A stretch of DNA of 64,000 nucleotides, from contig JAWKNK010000003.1 of assembly GCA_041391745.1 (NCBI GenBank), positions 124,001 through 188,000 of the forward strand, in the 5' to 3' direction. The number at the start of each line of letters is the position of its first letter. Position 1 is the stretch's first letter. The translations under genes and the position numbers were made by a program. Shown in pieces: positions 47,247 to 56,511 of the stretch. Below the pieces are notes generated by a model. It did not search any database. It was not told the origin of the DNA and saw only the letters and a program-made list of their open reading frames with translations. Source of the DNA: JAIXWP01 sp041391745 (GTDB lineage Bacteria > Bacteroidota > Bacteroidia > Flavobacteriales_D > Sanyastnellaceae).

Positions 47247-48176
47247 ATGTCAATGAATAAAAATATCATCTTAATCGCACTGGGTTTGATTCTGGCAAGC
47301 ACCAAACTCTCTGCTCAACAAGATCCGCAATTCTCGCAGTACATGTTCAATATTTTGAGCATCAATCCTGCGTATGCTGGTAGCGCTGATCGCATCAGTG
47401 CGGTTGGAATCCACCGATCACAATGGGTGAAATTTGAAGGAGCACCAATTACGCAAACAGTAAGTATACATTCTCCTTTGAAAAAAGAATCCATCAGCAT
47501 TGGAGGAAGCGTAATCAATGACAAGCACGGTCCAGTTAGCCAAACGGCTATTTTCGCCGACATCAGCTACCGCATTTTTATGCCGAAAAGTAAACTTGCG
47601 TTCGGTTTGAAAACTGGTGTGAATTTGTACAGTGCAAATCTGCTAGACTTAAATCCTTATCTTGAAGGTGACCAAGCATTTATGGCAAACATCTCAAGCA
47701 AGCCATTACCCAATTTTGGTTTCGGTGCGATGTGGTACAGTCAACGTTGGTATGTAGGTGTTTCCACTCCTCGCCTGCTTCAAAACAAACTTCTCACAAG
47801 CGATCTTCCCGATTACACAAACAATAAGGAAAAGTCACACTTCTTTTTGATTGCAGGGTATGTATGGGATTTGAACTACTATGTCAAGTTCAAACCAACC
47901 ATCTTATTGAAAGCAGTGAATGGCGCACCTCCTGGTGCCGACGTAACAGCCAACTTTATGTTCTTCGATAAATTCTGGCTTGGTGCCATGTACCGTTGGA
48001 ACGACGCGGTTGGTGCACTTGTTCAGTATGAAATAAAAAACAAATTGAAGTTCGGTTATGCCTACGATTACGTAACAAGTGATATCGGAAGATACACCAC
48101 AGGTAGTCATGAAGTCATGATTGGATACGACTTCGGTAAAGGAAACAAAGGAGATGTGTCTCCTCGATACTTCTAA
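47247..48176 (+). CDS. PorP/SprF family T9SS outer-membrane protein
   Basis: 309 residues. Signal peptide MNKNIILIALGLILASTKLSA (Met1 or Met3). The family hallmark QQDPQFSQYMFNILSINPAY is followed by AGSADRISAVGIHRSQWV, then beta-barrel strands and a C-terminal EVMIGYDFG. SprF-type proteins are needed for secretion or attachment of the particular type B cargo encoded beside them (SprB in Flavobacterium johnsoniae). It starts 4 nt after the giant gene and its stop overlaps the next start, so it very probably serves the giant protein. Confidence 0.95.
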   Translation: MSMNKNIILIALGLILASTKLSAQQDPQFSQYMFNILSINPAYAGSADRISAVGIHRSQWVKFEGAPITQTVSIHSPLKKESISIGGSVINDKHGPVSQTAIFADISYRIFMPKSKLAFGLKTGVNLYSANLLDLNPYLEGDQAFMANISSKPLPNFGFGAMWYSQRWYVGVSTPRLLQNKLLTSDLPDYTNNKEKSHFFLIAGYVWDLNYYVKFKPTILLKAVNGAPPGADVTANFMFFDKFWLGAMYRWNDAVGALVQYEIKNKLKFGYAYDYVTSDIGRYTTGSHEVMIGYDFGKGNKGDVSPRYF

Positions 48177-50359
48177 TGAAAGGACAAATGAGAAAATATA
48201 TTATTATACTACTAACTCTAAGTTTCATTTTTGCAAAAACCGAACAATCATTCGGTCAAAAAATGAAACTGGATGTAGCTCAAAAATTCTATGACGAGTT
48301 CGATTTCAAATCGGCTCTAGAGGTGTACAAGGACATTCTAAGTTCAGAAAAACATGCCTCCGATTCAACAGCGCTCACGCTAGCTGGCGATTGTAATATG
48401 AAATTAGGAAACTTTGCAGAAGCAGAAGCCATGTTTCAAAAACTTGCAATTGTACAAGCAAAAAACACAGACAATTTGCACGCCCTTGCCAACGCTCAAA
48501 AGATTCAGGGGAAGTACTACGATGCAATGCAAACTTATAAGAGTATTCTTACCATCAATCCCAATGACGAGGTGGCCAAGAAGTATTCTAAGATGCCAGA
48601 CTTCGAAAATAAATTGAAGAAAGACAGCACGATATACCGCATTTCCAATTCAAAAATCAATTCAGAAGCAAGCGACTTTGCTCCAGGATTTTTTACAAAT
48701 GGAAAATTAATATTTGCCTCTTCCAGAGGCCAAGGTGCCGGTAGCAGCCGCAGTTACATTTGGAACAATCAACCCTATCTTAACAACTACATCTGCACCA
48801 TCAATGCAGATAGCTCGCTCTCAAACGAAAGCGTTCTCGGAAACGACATCAACTCCAGATATCACGAAGGAACAATGACGTATCACCCTGGGACTAACAT
48901 GATTTATTTTACAAGAAACAATGTTTTAAACGGTAATGTAAATAAGTCAAAAGACGGGCACCTTTATCTTGGTATTTATACAGCTAAGGCCACATCAGAA
49001 GGAAGCATCAGCGACCTAGAAGCATTTGAATACAACGATAAAAACTATACCCTTCAGCATCCAACACTCAACAAAGTGGGCGACCGCATCTATTTCAGCA
49101 GCAATCGCCCAGGCGGGAAAGGGGGAATGGATATTTGGTATTGTGATAAAAAAGACGACAAATGGCAAGAACCTAAAAACCTCAGCGCAGTCAATAGTTC
49201 TGGAGATGATGTTTTTCCATTTATCTCAAATGACTCTACGTTGTTCTTTTCTTCGAATGGACATCTCGGACTTGGTGGACTAGACATGTACTCTGCCGTA
49301 TTAAAAGGCGACACAAACGTGGTCAACCTTGGCTATCCTGCCAATACACGATATGATGATTTTTCTGCCATTCTTTTCGATAATGAAAGCGTAGGATACT
49401 TCTGTAGCAACAGACCTGGAGGAAAGGGCGATGACGATATCTACTATTTCCAAATTGCTCCGCCAGATAGCATTTCCATCAAAGGTCAAGTTGTAGACAT
49501 TGCTTCAATGAAACCTATTAAAAATGCACTAGTGACGATTACTAATTCAGATGGTTCAGTAGTTCAAGCATTGACAGACGACAATGGAATGTACACGATG
49601 ATGTCGCCTTATAAAAAAGTCGTAAACCTATCAGCTGAGAAAAAAGACTACGATAATTCAGCTGTGGAATTGACTACCAATACGCGATCTACCGAATACA
49701 CCGCTCCAGTAATTCAAATGAAGAAAATTGATTTCTTCGCGTTTGGAACCGTTGTGTACGACGCTGATAGTTCTCCTGCTGCTGGTGCTTTAGTAAAAAT
49801 AAAAGATCCAAACGGCGCTGTACTTGATTCAGTTATCACCGCCGCTGATGGTTCTTATAAGCTTACTTTAGAAGAAAATAAAAACTACACCATTGAAGTC
49901 TCTAAAAAAGATTACATCCTTCTTGCGAAAGAAATCACAACCATTGGAGCAACGGTAAAAGGTATTCATAACGATTTCCGTTTGTTCAAGCTCGAGAAAG
50001 GTACTGTAGTTCGACTTGACAATATCTATTATGACTATGGTAAATCGGACATCAGACCTGATGCCGCTGCGGAATTGAACAAACTGGTTAGAATTCTAAA
50101 AGATAATCCGTCAATGAAAATTGAGTTGAGCTCACACTCCGATTCACGCGGTAGTGACAGTTTTAACTTAAAACTATCTGATGCGCGTGCCAAAAGCGCT
50201 GTGAAATACATCATCTCTCAAGGTATCGATGCAGACAGATTGATTGGTAAAGGATATGGTGAAACGATGATTCTAAATCGCTGTACGAATGGAGTAAACT
50301 GCTCTGAGGAAGAACATCAATTCAATAGAAGAACAGAATTTAAAATTCTCGAAATCTAA
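48176..50359 (+). CDS. PorE-like OmpA-family protein (TPR, PD40 propeller, two regulatory-like domains, OmpA)
   Basis: 727 residues. Signal peptide MRKYIIILLTLSFIFAKTEQ ending near SFGQ. Domains: TPR about 33-135 (AQKFYDEFDFKSALEVYK), PD40/WD40-like propeller about 155-425 (RIYFSSNRPGGKGGMDIWY, LFFSSNGHLGLGGLDMYS), two carboxypeptidase-regulatory-like domains about 433-520 and 525-620, and a C-terminal OmpA domain (YYDYGKSDIRPDAAAELNKL, SHSDSRGSDSFNLKLSDARA). PorE of Porphyromonas has the same order and links T9SS to peptidoglycan. Context suggests it anchors the giant protein's PorP. It overlaps the convergent methyltransferase by 20 nt. Confidence 0.92.
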   Translation: MKGQMRKYIIILLTLSFIFAKTEQSFGQKMKLDVAQKFYDEFDFKSALEVYKDILSSEKHASDSTALTLAGDCNMKLGNFAEAEAMFQKLAIVQAKNTDNLHALANAQKIQGKYYDAMQTYKSILTINPNDEVAKKYSKMPDFENKLKKDSTIYRISNSKINSEASDFAPGFFTNGKLIFASSRGQGAGSSRSYIWNNQPYLNNYICTINADSSLSNESVLGNDINSRYHEGTMTYHPGTNMIYFTRNNVLNGNVNKSKDGHLYLGIYTAKATSEGSISDLEAFEYNDKNYTLQHPTLNKVGDRIYFSSNRPGGKGGMDIWYCDKKDDKWQEPKNLSAVNSSGDDVFPFISNDSTLFFSSNGHLGLGGLDMYSAVLKGDTNVVNLGYPANTRYDDFSAILFDNESVGYFCSNRPGGKGDDDIYYFQIAPPDSISIKGQVVDIASMKPIKNALVTITNSDGSVVQALTDDNGMYTMMSPYKKVVNLSAEKKDYDNSAVELTTNTRSTEYTAPVIQMKKIDFFAFGTVVYDADSSPAAGALVKIKDPNGAVLDSVITAADGSYKLTLEENKNYTIEVSKKDYILLAKEITTIGATVKGIHNDFRLFKLEKGTVVRLDNIYYDYGKSDIRPDAAAELNKLVRILKDNPSMKIELSSHSDSRGSDSFNLKLSDARAKSAVKYIISQGIDADRLIGKGYGETMILNRCTNGVNCSEEEHQFNRRTEFKILEI
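48239..48256. repeat. Iterated 18-bp palindrome, copy 2
   Basis: ACCGAACAATCATTCGGT; two G-to-A differences from the ideal palindrome, both at CG steps. It lies in the signal-peptide codons of the PorE-like protein and encodes TEQSFG. Confidence 0.8.
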
Positions 50360-51698
50360 TCTTCCATTCTTTTGGGTAATAATTATTGACGCGTTGCTTC
50401 ATTAATTTCACCCATCCCAATGGAGTTTGACGATATGAAACAATCGCCCACCCAACGGTGGGCGATTCTATTTTAATGTCTTCTTTACACAAATAATCAA
50501 GCGCCTGTTCTTTTGAAAGTTCTAAATAAGAATCAACCGAATGAACGTTCGGTATCATCGCCAAGTGATGTGCCGGAATCAATTCATCACGAATAATCTT
50601 TCCCACCTCTATCCCCGGTAAAGTCACAAACAACTCAGAAATTACCCATTGAAACTCCTCGTTCGCCAGCGGAGAAGCAAAGATTTCATCATGCGGGTTT
50701 GAGTAGAAATTTGCCTCCAATTTCAAGCCCCATTTATCTGAAGATGCTTTAGAAACTGGCTTAAAAAAAGGCTTAGTCCCCCTTTTATTCAACTTAAAAT
50801 TCTTACCTGAAGTCTTTGTAAAAGCTGCACAGAAGAAACCTTCTCCAAGAACTTTATGAGGTAGAAATTTATATCCTCGATACTCCGTACTAGCTGTGTA
50901 TTCCAGGTTCCAGGATTCCGGCAGGTCAAAAATGACTCCTTCAAAATTCTCTTGTTCAAGAATCCACTCGCAAACCTCTTCATTCTCAGATTTGGCAAAT
51001 GTGCACGTACTATAAATGATATGACCACCTTCTCTCACAAGCGGCAATACATCACTCAAAATATCCTTTTGTCGGGCCGCACACATCAATACATTTTCGG
51101 GCGACCATTCTTCTCTTGCCACCTCGTCCTTGCGAAACATCCCTTCACCACTGCATGGCGCGTCCACAAGAATCAAATCAAAATATCCCTCGAAGTTTTT
51201 GTACTTGCTAGCATCCCCAAGCGAAACCAATACATTCGTAGCTCCCCATTTCACAAGGTTTTCTACGAGTATTTGGTTTCTACCTTTATTTATTTCATTA
51301 GAAAAAACAAGCCCACGATCTCCTACAACCTCTGACAAAAGAATAGACTTACCTCCTGGTGCAGCGCACAAATCCAACACCCTTAGGTCCTTTTTCCCTT
51401 GCAGCAACTGCTCTGCTATCCACCCCACCATCATCGATGAACTCTCCTGGCTATAATAAGCACCTGCATGAAACAATGGATCCTGTGTAAATTTTGGTCG
51501 GCTGCTTAACATCTTACCGCCACTCCACCAAGGCACCTCGGCCGACACAACACTCTTCCAATCGTCACTTTCAGTTTTATTCGGATTGACCTGAACACTT
51601 GAATACACCGGTCTTTCTAACCCCTCAAGAAAAACCGAACAATCGTTCGGTCTATCATTTTCAATTCTCTCTACAAATTTTAGCGGAAGTGGTTTCAT
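50340..51698 (-). CDS. RsmF-like RNA (cytosine-5) methyltransferase
   Basis: 452 residues. Uses SAM to methylate C5 of cytosine in rRNA or tRNA. SAM site CAAPGGKS (111-118). The two family cysteines are in APCSGEGMF (Cys182) and IIYSTCTF (Cys232), the general-release and nucleophilic residues. A C-terminal extension (about 290-452) fits the NOL1/NOP2/Sun members with an RsmF-type tail. It is downstream of asmA with a 3-nt gap and so probably co-transcribed with it. Two copies of the iterated palindrome fall in variable loops of this gene. Confidence 0.9.
   Translation of the reverse strand: MKPLPLKFVERIENDRPNDCSVFLEGLERPVYSSVQVNPNKTESDDWKSVVSAEVPWWSGGKMLSSRPKFTQDPLFHAGAYYSQESSSMMVGWIAEQLLQGKKDLRVLDLCAAPGGKSILLSEVVGDRGLVFSNEINKGRNQILVENLVKWGATNVLVSLGDASKYKNFEGYFDLILVDAPCSGEGMFRKDEVAREEWSPENVLMCAARQKDILSDVLPLVREGGHIIYSTCTFAKSENEEVCEWILEQENFEGVIFDLPESWNLEYTASTEYRGYKFLPHKVLGEGFFCAAFTKTSGKNFKLNKRGTKPFFKPVSKASSDKWGLKLEANFYSNPHDEIFASPLANEEFQWVISELFVTLPGIEVGKIIRDELIPAHHLAMIPNVHSVDSYLELSKEQALDYLCKEDIKIESPTVGWAIVSYRQTPLGWVKLMKQRVNNYYPKEWKIRFREF
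50536..50553. repeat. Iterated 18-bp palindrome, copy 3
   Basis: ACCGAATGAACGTTCGGT; two differences from the ideal. It lies in the C-terminal part of the RsmF-like gene, in the frame that encodes IPNVHSV. Confidence 0.75.
51634..51651. repeat. Iterated 18-bp palindrome, copy 4
   Basis: ACCGAACAATCGTTCGGT; one G-to-A difference from the ideal. It lies near the start of the RsmF-like gene and encodes RPNDCSV. Confidence 0.8.
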
Positions 51699-51701
51699 CG
51701 A

Positions 51702-54374
51702 TTAATCCTTTTCTTGTAACCATTTAGGCAGCTTCTTGCCCTTTTTATTGGTCTTTGCATTATCTCCCTCTTCACTTCCCTCGTCTTGCAACTTTATCTT
51801 GGGCTCCTCCACTTGTTCCTGATCAGCGCCAGCATCCTTATCAGGATCATTTTCATCCCACGTCACCGTAGTAGTCGATTGCTGCTTCGGCGTTTCGGGT
51901 GTGTAGGAACCTACACTCGCGTCGTTCTTAAACAATCCAAATTCCTCTTTGAGCAATGCCTTGATACTATTTTTTTCCGCCGCAATTTGTTCCTGGCGAT
52001 CTGCCTTAGCGGCGTTTTTATCTAGTCCAAATTCAGGATCAGAAGTAGTACCTCGCATATAAATATACATCTGCTTTCCAAGACCATCATCCGCCTCGCC
52101 GCGGTCTTTGCGAAGCAAAATATCTCTTAACCTAAAACCAATGGTATAATCGATTCGATTATCAAAACCATGTTTTCCATTCACAGAAATATCCAATGCG
52201 CTGGATTTGATATCCATTGAAGGAATAATAATCATCTGATCTTTGATTTCAATCACATTTTCCAAATAAGAAAACTTGATATCCTTCATCTTTTCTGCAA
52301 ACTTATCCTCGTCCACAAAAGGTGCTATCAATTTGTTTTTCTTGATGTAAACTGCAATTTCTTGAAGCGATTCTAGACCTATCAACTCACCATCCTTTAT
52401 GCCAATATCAATCAATCCGTTCACCGTCTTCTTATCAATTTCAAGCGCATTCGACATGATAAAGGACATTTGAATCGACGCTGTAGTTTTGCCTCTTAAA
52501 TGACGATCCATGATAAACTCTTGTCCGAAATTATCAAATGACGTAAAGAGTTTTTGAATATCAATGTCCTTGAATGATGCGGCCATCCTTAGGCTATAAA
52601 AGCCTTCAGCAACCGGTTGCAGAGAAATTTGTGAAAGAAAACTTCCTCCCGATGTTCCAAAGCTCACCGGGTCTATACTCAGTTTCCCTCCTTTTAAATT
52701 TATAATTCCACGGATATCGTTCGCTTCAAATTTTCCAAAATAGAAATTACCAATTTGAGAATTAAGCGAGAAGTCAATACGCTCAGGCAGTGCAAGCAGA
52801 TAATCCTTTTCCGACCTCGTGCTTTCTTGTGTTTCCAAAAGTTCTGTCAAATTCAACGTCTTGCTTTGAAGCGAAGCGTCCACCACCAATCGTTCATTCT
52901 CCTTCAACAAAAAAGGAATGAGATTTTTCAATGTACCATTCACATTGAAGTCACTTCCATTCACAGAACCAATCAATCGCTTTACGGTCGCATTCTTATT
53001 ATCAAAAACTACCGTGGCTCCCACCCCGTCAAATAGTCGTGTCGAATTTTTCACCCTCAATTCCCCACCACTCAGTTCAGCTTTACCAGTCAGTTCATAT
53101 TGATTCGACTTTGGTCTGCCCTTCAATCCTATTTGAGTATAAATCTTACCTTCACAAATATCAAGTGTGTCCACACTCATAAAATCGCGTACATCCTCCA
53201 AGCCCACGTTGGCCATAATTCTCAAATCGAGCAATGGATTAGTGAAATCAGCAACTGTTCCTTGAACCTCCACTTCACCACCTTCCAAATTTCCTTTACA
53301 CGTATTGATACTCAATTTGTGTTGCTTCTTATCCCAATGAAAACCTCCTGAAAATTGTAAATTATCTACGGCAACTCCAGAAGACTTCTGTTTTAACCTT
53401 CCATCTAACATGGAGAATTTCGCATCAAATACAGGCGATTCTTTGTCGGTAATTTTGCCTTTCAACGCAGCTTCAAAAGTTACTCGACCATCCGCACTGT
53501 ACTCCTCCATCGTCGTTTTGTATGAAGCCGGAACCAACCCCAGCACTTTAGACAACGTAAGATCATTACCATTAAAAACCATATCAATACTAGGCGTCGA
53601 TGTATTGATATAATGTCCATTCACCAAAAAGGGAACTTCATCAATAGCCACTTCGCAATCAATAATCTCGTATTTATTGTTGGAATTATCTGCATTGAAA
53701 TTGGCAGAAATCTGAATATCGCGGTCACTAACCCAAGCGGTGTTGCCACTAAACAGATCACTCACATAAGTTTTCAATTGCATCGCACAATCAAACTTAT
53801 CTGCGCCGAACGCTCCTTTTACTTCGCCATTCACCTCATTCAAATCCACAAAAAATTTCGTCTTAGCATTTTCAAATGAAAGATCAAGTGCTCTTAAATC
53901 TATTCGCTCAATGTCGATTGAAAATGTAGATGAAATTGTATCCGCTGATGGTTTGAGAATATGCCAATTGTCTTCACCCTTCTTATTTACTTTAAAACGA
54001 GCAAACCCATCCTCTACAATGATTTGATTGGCCGCGTATTCACCTGAAAAAAGATCCCAAACATTAAAAGATAAATATCCTGTTTTTGCAAAAATCAAAG
54101 TGTCCTTTTCGGCATCCATTTCTTGCACATAAACATCATTAAACCGAATGGCCGCATGCGGAAACGTCTCCCAAAACGTAAGATCAGCGCTGCTAATCGA
54201 GGCTTTTGCAGCTAGTCGACTGTTAATCTTGTTGATGGCATAGCCGACTACCTCATCCTCATAAAAACGAAGAATTACGAATATTCCTCCAAAAAGTAAA
54301 AGGAAGAGAATTCCCAAAACCTTCAACGTTTTGATTAGAATTTTTTTCCATCTTGGTTTTACTTCTGTGGTCAT
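51702..54374 (-). CDS. AsmA-family protein
   Basis: 890 residues. One N-terminal membrane helix (ILIKTLKVLGILFLLLFGG, about 12-33) and a long periplasmic beta-rich chain with the AsmA opening VVGYAINKINSRLAAKASIS and LTFWETFPHAAIRFNDVYV. The C-terminal part has AsmA_2-like features (GLIDIGIKDGELIGLESLQE). The last 100 residues are charged and low-complexity (DENDPDKDAGADQEQ). AsmA-like proteins are thought to form bridges for lipid movement between membranes. It is first in an operon with the RsmF-like gene. Confidence 0.86.
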   Translation of the reverse strand: MTTEVKPRWKKILIKTLKVLGILFLLLFGGIFVILRFYEDEVVGYAINKINSRLAAKASISSADLTFWETFPHAAIRFNDVYVQEMDAEKDTLIFAKTGYLSFNVWDLFSGEYAANQIIVEDGFARFKVNKKGEDNWHILKPSADTISSTFSIDIERIDLRALDLSFENAKTKFFVDLNEVNGEVKGAFGADKFDCAMQLKTYVSDLFSGNTAWVSDRDIQISANFNADNSNNKYEIIDCEVAIDEVPFLVNGHYINTSTPSIDMVFNGNDLTLSKVLGLVPASYKTTMEEYSADGRVTFEAALKGKITDKESPVFDAKFSMLDGRLKQKSSGVAVDNLQFSGGFHWDKKQHKLSINTCKGNLEGGEVEVQGTVADFTNPLLDLRIMANVGLEDVRDFMSVDTLDICEGKIYTQIGLKGRPKSNQYELTGKAELSGGELRVKNSTRLFDGVGATVVFDNKNATVKRLIGSVNGSDFNVNGTLKNLIPFLLKENERLVVDASLQSKTLNLTELLETQESTRSEKDYLLALPERIDFSLNSQIGNFYFGKFEANDIRGIINLKGGKLSIDPVSFGTSGGSFLSQISLQPVAEGFYSLRMAASFKDIDIQKLFTSFDNFGQEFIMDRHLRGKTTASIQMSFIMSNALEIDKKTVNGLIDIGIKDGELIGLESLQEIAVYIKKNKLIAPFVDEDKFAEKMKDIKFSYLENVIEIKDQMIIIPSMDIKSSALDISVNGKHGFDNRIDYTIGFRLRDILLRKDRGEADDGLGKQMYIYMRGTTSDPEFGLDKNAAKADRQEQIAAEKNSIKALLKEEFGLFKNDASVGSYTPETPKQQSTTTVTWDENDPDKDAGADQEQVEEPKIKLQDEGSEEGDNAKTNKKGKKLPKWLQEKD

Positions 54375-54395
54375 CCTTTTTTAATGCTTCTTTCG

Positions 54396-54403
54396 CAAAA
54401 CTA
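54396..54403 (-). promoter_or_regulatory. -7 box of the asmA-like operon
   Basis: Minus-strand TAGTTTTG fits TAnnTTTG and ends 21 nt before the ATG at 54374. No clear -33 box. Confidence 0.4.
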
Positions 54404-54553
54404 ACATCGAAATAAATTATTCTATTGTGCTGAAAATAAAGGTTACTAACATAGCAACTTGAACCACTTTGGCTTCTTTCAATTAACACAATTTGCCACT
54501 AATGGTGACTTCCGGTACTTGTCTTACCTCGATAAATTCATAAATTAGCCCTT

Positions 54554-55291
54554 ATGAAAAAGCGTGAATTCCTCAAAACAGCGGGAGCCCTAGGTGTAGG
54601 ACTTGCGCTCAACCCTCTCCTCACTAAAGCCGCTGATGCCTTCAAACCTGAAGTGTTTGCAGCAGATGGAGCCTTTACACTTCCTGCTTTGGGATATGCA
54701 TTCAATGCACTCGAACCGAACATTGATGCAATGACCATGGAAATACACTATAGCAAACACCATCAGGGCTACGTCAATAATCTAAACAAAGCCCTTGAAG
54801 GTAATACATACCTCGCCGGCAAGTCATTGACTGAAGTGCTCGCAATGGTTAAGTTGGAAGAAGTCGCTATTCGCAACAATGCTGGTGGCCATTACAACCA
54901 CTCTAAATTCTGGACATGGATCCAACCCGGCGGAAGCAATGAACCAGTAGGCGACACAAAAATGTTGATCGAACGTTCATTCGGTACTTTCGATAAGTTC
55001 AAACAAACGTTCACAGAAGCGGCTTCCAAACGCTTTGGTAGCGGATGGGCATGGCTTATCCTCAACAACAAATTCACTTTAGAAGTAGTATCCACTCCGA
55101 ATCAAGACAACCCTTTGATGAGTTATATTTCTGATGTGAAAGGAACTCCGATATTAGGAATTGATGTTTGGGAACATGCTTATTATTTGCACTACCAAAA
55201 CAAGCGTGCAGACTATATCAACGCATTTTTTAATGTAATCAATTGGGATAATGTAGAAGCAGATTTGAAAGCTGCAATGACCAAAAAATAA
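54554..55291 (+). CDS. Superoxide dismutase (Fe/Mn family), predicted exported
   Basis: 245 residues. Converts superoxide to oxygen and peroxide. Metal ligands: His65 (EIHYSKHH), His116 (GGHYNHSKFW), Asp204 and His208 (GIDVWEHAYY). Gln184 in TPNQDNPL sits where Mn-type enzymes carry their second-sphere Gln, and Gly111-Gly112 also fits Mn type, so Mn or cambialistic use is likely. About 40 extra N-terminal residues begin MKKREFLKTAGALGVGLALN, a Tat-like signal with Lys-Arg instead of Arg-Arg. A one-mismatch -7 box (TAAATTAG, 54541-54548) ends 5 nt before the ATG. Confidence 0.93.
   Translation: MKKREFLKTAGALGVGLALNPLLTKAADAFKPEVFAADGAFTLPALGYAFNALEPNIDAMTMEIHYSKHHQGYVNNLNKALEGNTYLAGKSLTEVLAMVKLEEVAIRNNAGGHYNHSKFWTWIQPGGSNEPVGDTKMLIERSFGTFDKFKQTFTEAASKRFGSGWAWLILNNKFTLEVVSTPNQDNPLMSYISDVKGTPILGIDVWEHAYYLHYQNKRADYINAFFNVINWDNVEADLKAAMTKK
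54968..54985. repeat. Iterated 18-bp palindrome, diverged copy 6
   Basis: ATCGAACGTTCATTCGGT; three differences from the ideal palindrome. It lies in the superoxide dismutase gene and encodes IERSFG. Because the protein is conserved here, chance similarity is possible. Confidence 0.45.
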
Positions 55292-55292
55292 A

Positions 55293-56510
55293 CTACATTT
55301 TCCAAGCAAATCTTTTCATTAGTCTTCCCACGAGGGCTAATGAAAAGATGCTTCCTACAAATAATACAGTCAGTAGAATTCCAACTACATCCAACGGTTT
55401 GATCAAAACCGGATAATATTCCACCATTGCTCCCTGCATGGTCACAAGGCCAAATTTGATCTGAGCATAGCACAACCCAAGACCAACTGCAGTTCCAATT
55501 ATCGCACCTAACGTATTGATAAAAATACCTTCAAAAATGAAAATGCGATCAATTGAACTCCTTGTTGCACCAAGGCTTTCCAAGAGGTGAATGTCTTTTT
55601 TCTTTTCAATAATCAACATCGTTAACGACGCGATGATATTGAAGCAAGCAATTGCTAAGATGAAAAGCAGAATCAAAAAAGTAAACCACTTTTCACTCGC
55701 ATTTGTCTTGTACACCAACGCATTTCTGTCATAGCGTGTATCCACTCTCAAACTTTCTGGTAATACCTTTCGAATTTCATCACGCACCAACTCTTCATCC
55801 TGCCCGTCCTTCAAAAATATCTCAACGGAAGTGATTTCATCTTCCATTCCAAAAAGATCTCTTGTAAAGTTCAAAGGCGCAAACAAATATTTGATGTCCA
55901 ATTCAGCGTTCACAGAGAATGCGCCACTCACCATTATATTCTTTCTGTTGAAAGCATTCTCACGATACCTAGAAAGCTTCCGACCTCTAATGGGCGCATT
56001 GATCAATAATATCGGTGGCGACAAATCCGGACGTGGCATTCTCAACTCGCTATACACACCAAGTCCTACCACAGCATAATTCAAGCTGTCTTCATTCAAG
56101 GTAAAACTTCCAAAATACACCATCGAATCGATGGTTGAGAATTTGGCATAATCATCTGGAACACCTTTCACAGTAGCCACTGTAGAATAATCGGCGTATT
56201 GTAGCCACGCATCCTCTTCTATAACTCTACTGTAATAGGCAATGCCTTCAATCTGATTCAGTTTTTCATCTACAACCAGCGAATCCGCAAATGACTTTCC
56301 CGTTACTGGAACCACTGTCAAAGGCGCATCAAAGTTTGAAAAAAGCTGTTGAACTAAATCCTCGATTCCGTTGAAAGCGCTCATTACGCATATCATTGCT
56401 GCCGTGACAAAAGCCACCACAGTCATCGAAATCATTGAAATAATATTGATGATATTGCGCGATTTTTTCGCAAAAAGATAACGTCGCGCTATGTAAAATG
56501 AAACGTTCAA
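55293..56510 (-). CDS. LolC/LolE-type ABC transporter permease (FtsX family)
   Basis: 405 residues. One N-terminal membrane helix after MNVSFYIARRYLFAKKSRN, a periplasmic domain of about 210 residues, then three C-terminal helices (ILLFILAIACFNIIASLTML, FINTLGAIIGTAVGLGLCY, VVGILLTVLFVGSIFSLALV). This 1+3 layout and the motif SLGATRSSIDRIFIFEG fit permeases that release lipoproteins from the inner membrane. The ATPase partner is not adjacent. It follows the methyltransferase gene by 1 nt and belongs to the rbfA operon. Confidence 0.9.
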   Translation of the reverse strand: MNVSFYIARRYLFAKKSRNIINIISMISMTVVAFVTAAMICVMSAFNGIEDLVQQLFSNFDAPLTVVPVTGKSFADSLVVDEKLNQIEGIAYYSRVIEEDAWLQYADYSTVATVKGVPDDYAKFSTIDSMVYFGSFTLNEDSLNYAVVGLGVYSELRMPRPDLSPPILLINAPIRGRKLSRYRENAFNRKNIMVSGAFSVNAELDIKYLFAPLNFTRDLFGMEDEITSVEIFLKDGQDEELVRDEIRKVLPESLRVDTRYDRNALVYKTNASEKWFTFLILLFILAIACFNIIASLTMLIIEKKKDIHLLESLGATRSSIDRIFIFEGIFINTLGAIIGTAVGLGLCYAQIKFGLVTMQGAMVEYYPVLIKPLDVVGILLTVLFVGSIFSLALVGRLMKRFAWKM

Positions 56511-56511
56511 A

